Origin: Ancylobacter novellus DSM 506
Lineage (GTDB): Bacteria > Pseudomonadota > Alphaproteobacteria > Rhizobiales > Xanthobacteraceae
DNA length: 64,000 bases
Assembly (NCBI RefSeq): GCF_000092925.1
Contig: NC_014217.1
Span: 2,728,001 to 2,792,000 of the forward strand
Reading direction: 5' to 3'
The first letter of the stretch is position 1, and each line of letters opens with the position of its first letter. Positions 59,206 through 64,000 of the stretch are shown here, piece by piece. The translations under genes and the position numbers were made by a program. Under the pieces are notes generated by a model, which did no database searches, was not told where the DNA came from, and saw only the letters and a list, made by a program, of their open reading frames with translations.

Positions 59206-61943
59206 CACGCAACCAGCGCGTCGGTCAGGTCATCAAGCAGCGCGGGCAGCCGGGTGCCAAACAGTGCACGTGCCTGGATGAGGCCGCCGCGGGCGGAAAA
59301 TTCAGGCGCTTCCATCAGGTCCCCGATGCCGATCTCAATATTGACGGCGAGATGGTCGCGAATCGCCACCAGCCAAGCCTTCTGCGCGTCGGTATAGCTG
59401 CGCCCGGCCTTTTCCTCACGCCCGAGCCACAAATTGAACCGCCCGGCGACGAGCGCGGGCAGCGGCTCCAGCGTGTCGGCCTCACCGATCGCGTAGCGCA
59501 CCAGCATGACGATGTCGGCTAGCGTGCCCGCCGGATTGCCGCGCACCTTGTCCGAAGCGATGCGCCTGTAAGCCCGCCAGATGTCGATGGGCTCAAGGAG
59601 CCAGGGCGGCCGCTTTAGCGCCTGGCGCAAATCGTCCAGCGCCTCATAGGTGAGGCGCCGCTGCGCATAGGGGAGTCGGTACAGGATCTGAAGCGCCGCG
59701 AGTTCGTCGCGCCGCTCCTCCAGGAAGCGCTGGAACTTGTCGACCGTCTCGCCGGCGCGGCTCGCGTCCCAACCGGAGGAGGTCACGGCATCGGTCGAGA
59801 TGGTGTCGATGCGGATATCGGCAGAGGCTTTCACATCCTTCAGCAGCCGTCGCAGCACGGGATCATCGAACGCAATGGCGGCGGCGTCCTTCGCCGCTTC
59901 GCGCGCCCTGCGCTGCTCGGCCTCGGGGGCGTCCTTCGGCACACGCTCGGCGAGCGCATCCGGGTCCACCGCATCAAGCAGCCGTGCGGCAAGCCCCGCG
60001 AGATCGATTCCGCCCGACGCCTTCACGATCGCCGCACGGTCCTTGTCGCCGATGCGCCTGTCCAGCGCCGCCAGCCGCGCGGCCAGCGTCGTGAAGGCAT
60101 CATCATCGCGACGCCCGGCAGCAACGTCGTCAATCAACCGGTCGAAGGAGATGACGCGGTCGCGCTCCAGCGGCTGCGAGACGGTCTTCAGGCTTTCCGA
60201 TACGCCGACCGCGTCGATCAGCACGAAGCGGGTCTTCGCCTCGGCGTCGGGCGTCACCTCGCGCAGCTTTTCGGGGGAGATGGTCCGCGCACCGCGCCCC
60301 TTCATCTGTTCGAAATAGAGTTCCGACCTTACGTCGCGGAAGAAGATCAGCACCTCGATCGGCTTCACGTCCGTGCCGGTCGCGATCATGTCCACTGTGA
60401 CCGCGATGCGGGGGTTATAATCGTTGCGGAAGGAGCGGATCAGCGACTCGGGGTCTGCGCCATCGGTGCGGTAGGTGATCTTCTTGGCGAAGTCATTTCC
60501 CTTGCCAAACACCTCGCGAACGAGGGTTACGATCTCCTCGGCGTGGTGATCGTCCTTGGCAAAGATCAGGGTTTTCGGCACTTCGCGGCGGGACGGAAAA
60601 AGCTCGGTGAAGAGCGTGTCACGGTAGGTTTCCAGCACGGTGCGGATCTGGTTCGGCACCAGCACGGAGCGATCAATCTGCTCGGGCGTGTAGCTGAAAT
60701 CCTCCGACAGCGTCTCGTAGCGCTGCGCGCGCGTGCGCTTGTCGCGCACCGGGAGATCGTAGCCGGCCTTCACTGTGGCGCCGCGCTCCCCTATCTCCGT
60801 CCGGATACGGAAAATCTCGAAGCCAACATTCACGCCATCGACGACCGAGCGCTCATAGGGATATTGCGCCACGAGATTCCGGCCGAAGAAGCCGAGCGTG
60901 TGCAGGGAGGGTGTGGCGGTAAGGCCGACGGTGAAAGCGTCGAAATATTCCAGCACCTGGCGCCACGTCCCATAGATCGAGCGGTGGCACTCATCCGTGA
61001 TCACAAGATCGAAGCTCTCGATTGGAAGCGCCGGATTATAGCTCACCAGCCGTTCGGCATCTGCGCCCCCGACCTCGAAGCTCGACACCTCTTCCTCATC
61101 CTCGGCCATTTCGCGTCCGGCCAGCACCGAGTAGACACGCTGGATGGTGGCGACGACCACTTGTGCATCCTTGTCGAGGCCGGCGGCGCCAAGCTTCTGG
61201 ACATTGTAGAGTTCCGAGAAGGACCGACCCGTTCCTGGTGGGCGGTAGGCGAGAAACTCGTCCCGCGTCTGGCGCACGAGGTTGGCGCGATCCGCCAGGA
61301 ACAGGATACGTTTGAACCCGGCATGGGCGAGCAGACGACAACTCAGTGTGCAAGCGGTGAATGTCTTGCCCGCACCGGTTGCCATTTGCACCAGCGCCCG
61401 AAGACGGTTTTCTGCCAAGCTCCGTTCTAGCGCCATTACGGCGTCGATCTGACACGCACGCAAACCGTCCGTCACCACTTCCGGCAAGATCTGGAGCCGG
61501 GCGCGCGATGTGAGGGACTGCTTCAGCCACAGGTCCAGGGTTTCCGGGCGATGAAACCAGAAGACGCGGCGCGACACGGGCGCAGGATCGCTGTGATCGC
61601 GAAACAGCGTTTCCGTTCCGGACGCAACATATTCGAAGCGAACTTGCCCCTCCTCGCGGATGAGGTGCTTGGGCGCATCCGCGATGTATCGGGCTGCTTG
61701 CTCGGCAAATCCGGACAGCGTGGTTCCCTGGGCCTTGGCTTCGACAACGCCACAGAGCCGGCGATCAACAAAGAGCCCATAATCAACGGGGCCGGAGGCG
61801 GTCTGGAATTCGCGCACCGCGATGCCTAGGCCCGCGCCCAGATTCATCTCCGCTTTTGACTGAACAAGCCACCCAGCCGCAAGAAGCCGCCGATCGATCA
61901 ACGATCGGGCCTGATCTTCTGGATGAAATGCTGATTCGAGCAT
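59205..61943 (-). CDS. hsdR: type I restriction subunit R, second locus (EcoEI-like)
   Basis: A 912-aa restriction/translocase subunit. The nuclease motif is VDYGLFVDRRLCGVVEAKAQG with Asp54, Glu68 and Lys70; the helicase has Walker A ATGAGKT (188-194), DECH at 317-320, VGLTATPS and VDMIATGTDVKP. The C-terminal EcoEI_R_C part is present. The start is uncertain: the Met at 61943 fits the family, but the frame stays open to 62051 and no clear RBS is seen. The octamer CACATTGC occurs twice just upstream (61940-61980). Confidence 0.92.
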   Translation of the reverse strand: MLESAFHPEDQARSLIDRRLLAAGWLVQSKAEMNLGAGLGIAVREFQTASGPVDYGLFVDRRLCGVVEAKAQGTTLSGFAEQAARYIADAPKHLIREEGQVRFEYVASGTETLFRDHSDPAPVSRRVFWFHRPETLDLWLKQSLTSRARLQILPEVVTDGLRACQIDAVMALERSLAENRLRALVQMATGAGKTFTACTLSCRLLAHAGFKRILFLADRANLVRQTRDEFLAYRPPGTGRSFSELYNVQKLGAAGLDKDAQVVVATIQRVYSVLAGREMAEDEEEVSSFEVGGADAERLVSYNPALPIESFDLVITDECHRSIYGTWRQVLEYFDAFTVGLTATPSLHTLGFFGRNLVAQYPYERSVVDGVNVGFEIFRIRTEIGERGATVKAGYDLPVRDKRTRAQRYETLSEDFSYTPEQIDRSVLVPNQIRTVLETYRDTLFTELFPSRREVPKTLIFAKDDHHAEEIVTLVREVFGKGNDFAKKITYRTDGADPESLIRSFRNDYNPRIAVTVDMIATGTDVKPIEVLIFFRDVRSELYFEQMKGRGARTISPEKLREVTPDAEAKTRFVLIDAVGVSESLKTVSQPLERDRVISFDRLIDDVAAGRRDDDAFTTLAARLAALDRRIGDKDRAAIVKASGGIDLAGLAARLLDAVDPDALAERVPKDAPEAEQRRAREAAKDAAAIAFDDPVLRRLLKDVKASADIRIDTISTDAVTSSGWDASRAGETVDKFQRFLEERRDELAALQILYRLPYAQRRLTYEALDDLRQALKRPPWLLEPIDIWRAYRRIASDKVRGNPAGTLADIVMLVRYAIGEADTLEPLPALVAGRFNLWLGREEKAGRSYTDAQKAWLVAIRDHLAVNIEIGIGDLMEAPEFSARGGLIQARALFGTRLPALLDDLTDALVA

Positions 61944-62075
61944 GACGCAATGTGACGTGAAACTCGAAGCAATGTGAGCGGTATCGACCTCGCTGGCAAT
62001 GTCGCCGCGAGTTTCATTCGATACTCCGCTAGGACGTTGTGGAGGCGCCAATCACGCTGCAAGTGAGACAGATGC

Positions 62076-62996
62076 CTACGATAAGCGACCCTTGGCCTTG
62101 AAGGCCGCATACCTCATTTCAAGGCTGCGTTTGGACGCGGTGCTGGTCACATCGCGCGGTGTGCGCAATCGGCGCCCGGCCAACTTCATGTAAGGGGAGC
62201 TTCTCAGTTCCTCTGCCACCACCACCTCTCTCGTGGTGGGTTCAATGGCTATCAGATAGCAATCAAATAATGTGTGGAGATCGGCTCGCAGAAGCAATCC
62301 ATTCGATGGGTGGTTTGTTGTTCGACCTGCGTAGGGATAAATATGTGCAGCTTCTAATACATGTTCAACGGCGCAGCCTGTTATTGCGCATTTTCCTCCA
62401 TAGGCAGACATGAGAGCCTCGCGGAAGGCTGGCTGCCCTCTGCGGATCCGGATGGCGCGAAGAGCTCTTTCTTGATCATCATTGACGCTGCTGGGGTCAA
62501 ATTCAGAGGCGTCGGCATCATGCGCACCAAGGGGCCGAGCGGCGCCGGCGATGGGCGCAAGTCGATTTTCAAGCTCTCGCGAGACTTCCTCGGGCACGCG
62601 ATTGCCGCTTTGCTGAGCATCTAACAAAGACTGAGGAATGATGTCCGCTATTGCGTCGTAATCGAGCAGGAACCCGCTCCTTGGGTTTACGAGATGCATA
62701 AGCCTTATTCGGGCGCGCTCGGTAACCCCCGCATCAATGTCGGTGGGATCTGGCTGTCTACGGGGAGCCTCGATAAGTTCGCCGATCCCGAAAACCCCTC
62801 TCGGACCGGACCCTTGTTGGAACAAGTAAACACGATCGCCGACAGAAGCGGCTTTCGATGACGCTATCCTCCACAAAGGCGTTGCGCCATTGCTGTCAGC
62901 TTGGAAGTTGCTGACCAGCCTGTCCATTTGTTCCGGCGGCCATCCCCTAGGAGCGGCACTGCTGAGCGGCTTATAAGTCAGCCAGAATGCGGGCAC
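62076..62996 (-). CDS. HNH endonuclease with N-terminal EVE-like domain
   Basis: A 306-aa protein whose first half (VPAFWLTYKPLSSAAPRGWP...SVGDRVYLFQQGSGPRGVFGIGELIE) looks like an EVE/PUA-type reader of modified bases. The second half is an HNH nuclease (GGKCAITGCAVEHVLEAAHIYPY...NHPSNGLLLRADLHTLFD). Such fusions are thought to cut DNA with modified bases. I chose a GTG start at 62996 because GAGGT lies 8 bases before it and relatives begin at this point; the frame is open to an ATG at 63107. It leads the second defence operon, 132 bases before hsdR. Confidence 0.82.
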   Translation of the reverse strand: MPAFWLTYKPLSSAAPRGWPPEQMDRLVSNFQADSNGATPLWRIASSKAASVGDRVYLFQQGSGPRGVFGIGELIEAPRRQPDPTDIDAGVTERARIRLMHLVNPRSGFLLDYDAIADIIPQSLLDAQQSGNRVPEEVSRELENRLAPIAGAARPLGAHDADASEFDPSSVNDDQERALRAIRIRRGQPAFREALMSAYGGKCAITGCAVEHVLEAAHIYPYAGRTTNHPSNGLLLRADLHTLFDCYLIAIEPTTREVVVAEELRSSPYMKLAGRRLRTPRDVTSTASKRSLEMRYAAFKAKGRLS

Positions 62997-63357
62997 GTAT
63001 GACACCTCGGTACAGATGAGAGGTATCAGCGTGGCCAATTCGATCGCATATGACAACGGACATGTCTCATCGCGTGCACCGGGCGGGCCAAGGTCGCGGC
63101 TGCGCATATTCAGCCGGTTCGGACGAACGGCCAGGATATCGTCAGCAATGGACTGGCTCTGTCAGGTACGGCGCATTGGATGTTTGATCGCGGGCTCATC
63201 AGTCTGACGGACGATCGCGACGTGCTGGTTTCCCGGCACGCCAACGATCCCGATGGCGTGCGCGCCTTCATCAATTGGAGCGGACGCGCAATTGCCCCGC
63301 AACGGGCGTTCGAGCGTCCGCATCCCCACTTCCTGCTTTGGCATCGTGAGCACTGCC
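62997..63357. other. gene-free region of about 360 bp
   Basis: No supported coding frame. The part from about 63279 to 63357 is homologous to 52455-52511 (conserved GCGGACGC...GCGTCCGC inverted repeat) and forms the 3' flank of the paralogous gene. The remainder probably holds the promoter of the HNH-hsdR operon. Confidence 0.5.
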
Positions 63358-64000
63358 TCAAGCAGTGAAGCCGACGGCATCGTGACGCCGCAACTGCATC
63401 AAGCGCGCAACATCCCTGCGGATGCGCCGCAGCTCGGGCCAGGGAAAGTGCCGCCCTTCGGCGCCATCGGCTCCGACTGCGATCAGAACGTCGAGCTTCG
63501 CTGAGAGGCCACCCAGAGAACTGGCGTCCGCTGCAAAGAGCATTGCAATCAGGCGCTCCTCATCGCCGGAAGCCGCCTCCTCTTGCTGCCGGGTAACGGA
63601 GTAGCCGATGGCGCGATCTGCGTCGTCCCACCGCTGCTGATGTGCGCGCAGCGCGGCAGCGGCTTCGTCGCGTCGGGAGCAAAGTGACGGCAGATCGGCC
63701 GCAAGCTCGTCGAACTGCCGCAGAGAGCTGATGCGGACCGCAGACCGCAACTCGGCCGCAACAAAAACTACCTGCGGAAAGCCGATCTCCCGCGCGAGTT
63801 CGGACTCCAGACGTTGCTGTTTCCGGCAGAGAGCGAGCGTGCGCCGATGCGCTGCCCGCCACGCCTTCCACGCGCCGATGGCGGCATCTGTCGCGCCGCC
63901 ATCCTGCGGCGCGGCTGCAGCCGAACTGTTGAAGGAAGAGCCGCCGACCGTCGCCAGGGCGGCAGAGAGAAGGTCCCTCCGGGATGGTCGGGACAGACTC
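63358..64000 (-). CDS. hypothetical protein with Tat-like signal, paralog 2, 5' end cut by window
   Basis: Diverged copy of the 52512-53177 gene. It has the same SLSRPSRRDLLSAALATVGG start region, the same AWKAWRAAHRRTLALCRKQQRLESELAREIGFPQVV block and a nearly identical C-terminal AKLDVLIAVGADGAEGRHFPWPELRRIRRD. The frame is open to base 64000, so the first few codons are outside the window. Two such genes bracketing the second restriction locus suggest duplication during island growth. Confidence 0.75.
   Translation of the reverse strand, partial: SLSRPSRRDLLSAALATVGGSSFNSSAAAAPQDGGATDAAIGAWKAWRAAHRRTLALCRKQQRLESELAREIGFPQVVFVAAELRSAVRISSLRQFDELAADLPSLCSRRDEAAAALRAHQQRWDDADRAIGYSVTRQQEEAASGDEERLIAMLFAADASSLGGLSAKLDVLIAVGADGAEGRHFPWPELRRIRRDVARLMQLRRHDAVGFTA

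Noticed and set aside
1..64000. CRISPR arrays and rRNA genes
   Set aside because: No regularly spaced repeats and no rRNA-like sequence were seen on either strand.

Overview
The window is about 64 kb of high-GC DNA with alphaproteobacterial gene content. It carries a HAAT/TRAP-type transport and amino-acid metabolism region, Ti-plasmid-type conjugation genes, DUF1236 and PRC-barrel envelope proteins, a tRNA-Glu of alphaproteobacterial type, and Rhizobiales-style palindromic dispersed repeats. A member of the Hyphomicrobiales (Xanthobacteraceae-like) is the best guess; this is inferred from gene families only.

Region 1 (1-28.5 kb) is ordinary chromosome. It holds a PAP2 phosphatase cut by the window start, small envelope proteins, a MAPEG protein, a Nudix-fold protein with a degraded Nudix box, two MFS exporters, orphan TRAP permease subunits (DctQM), a PQQ-type sugar dehydrogenase, a two-component pair, a Cds1-like PLP enzyme and an FMO-like oxidoreductase. 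Next comes a putative catabolic unit: a substrate-binding protein, livHMGF, an M20 deacylase, an HpaB-family hydroxylase, RidA, a DUF1028 protein and a LysR regulator. It looks like import, deacylation and oxidation of an N-acylated or aromatic nitrogen compound.

Region 2 (28.8-32.2 kb) holds bhcD-bhcC-bhcB, three enzymes of the beta-hydroxyaspartate cycle for glyoxylate assimilation. The aminotransferase bhcA is not in the window. A 54-codon remnant of a tartronate-semialdehyde-reductase-like gene sits directly upstream of bhcB, followed by the 3' part of a solute-binding protein gene.

Region 3 (32.7 kb to the window end) is a mobile, defence-rich island. Its left end is the 3' half of tRNA-Glu(CUC) next to a tyrosine integrase, then AlpA, a TraA relaxase, an oriT and TraC/TraD. 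A type I restriction-modification operon follows (half HsdS, HsdM, RhuM, HsdS, a Shedu-type nuclease SduA, a HAD phosphatase, HsdR, a YgjP-type metallopeptidase). Its promoter carries two CTGTA-N8-TACAG palindromes. A second tRNA-3'-half attachment remnant lies at 54.3 kb, and a second type I locus (HNH nuclease, HsdR, HsdS, GmrSD-like DUF262/DUF1524 nuclease, HsdM) fills 54.5-63 kb. Two diverged copies of a Tat-signal-like hypothetical gene bracket the second locus.

The most striking object is an intact IS1595-family transposon at 49461-52228, with 25-bp inverted repeats and an 8-bp target duplication. It carries cargo: an AT-hook/winged-helix protein, an NYN-domain (PIN-like) ribonuclease, small ORFs and, at its right end, what reads as a circularly permuted tRNA-Glu(UUC) gene. 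The 3' half including CCA precedes the 5' half, with a 2-nt spacer. The halves rejoin into a 75-nt tRNA with a perfect 7-bp acceptor stem and the loop CUUUCAC. The unit has its own -10 box and terminator, and the leader can pair with the end of the 5' half (7 bp), as in precursors of permuted tRNAs. I know of no established bacterial system of this kind; how it matures and what it does with the NYN nuclease is the main open question.
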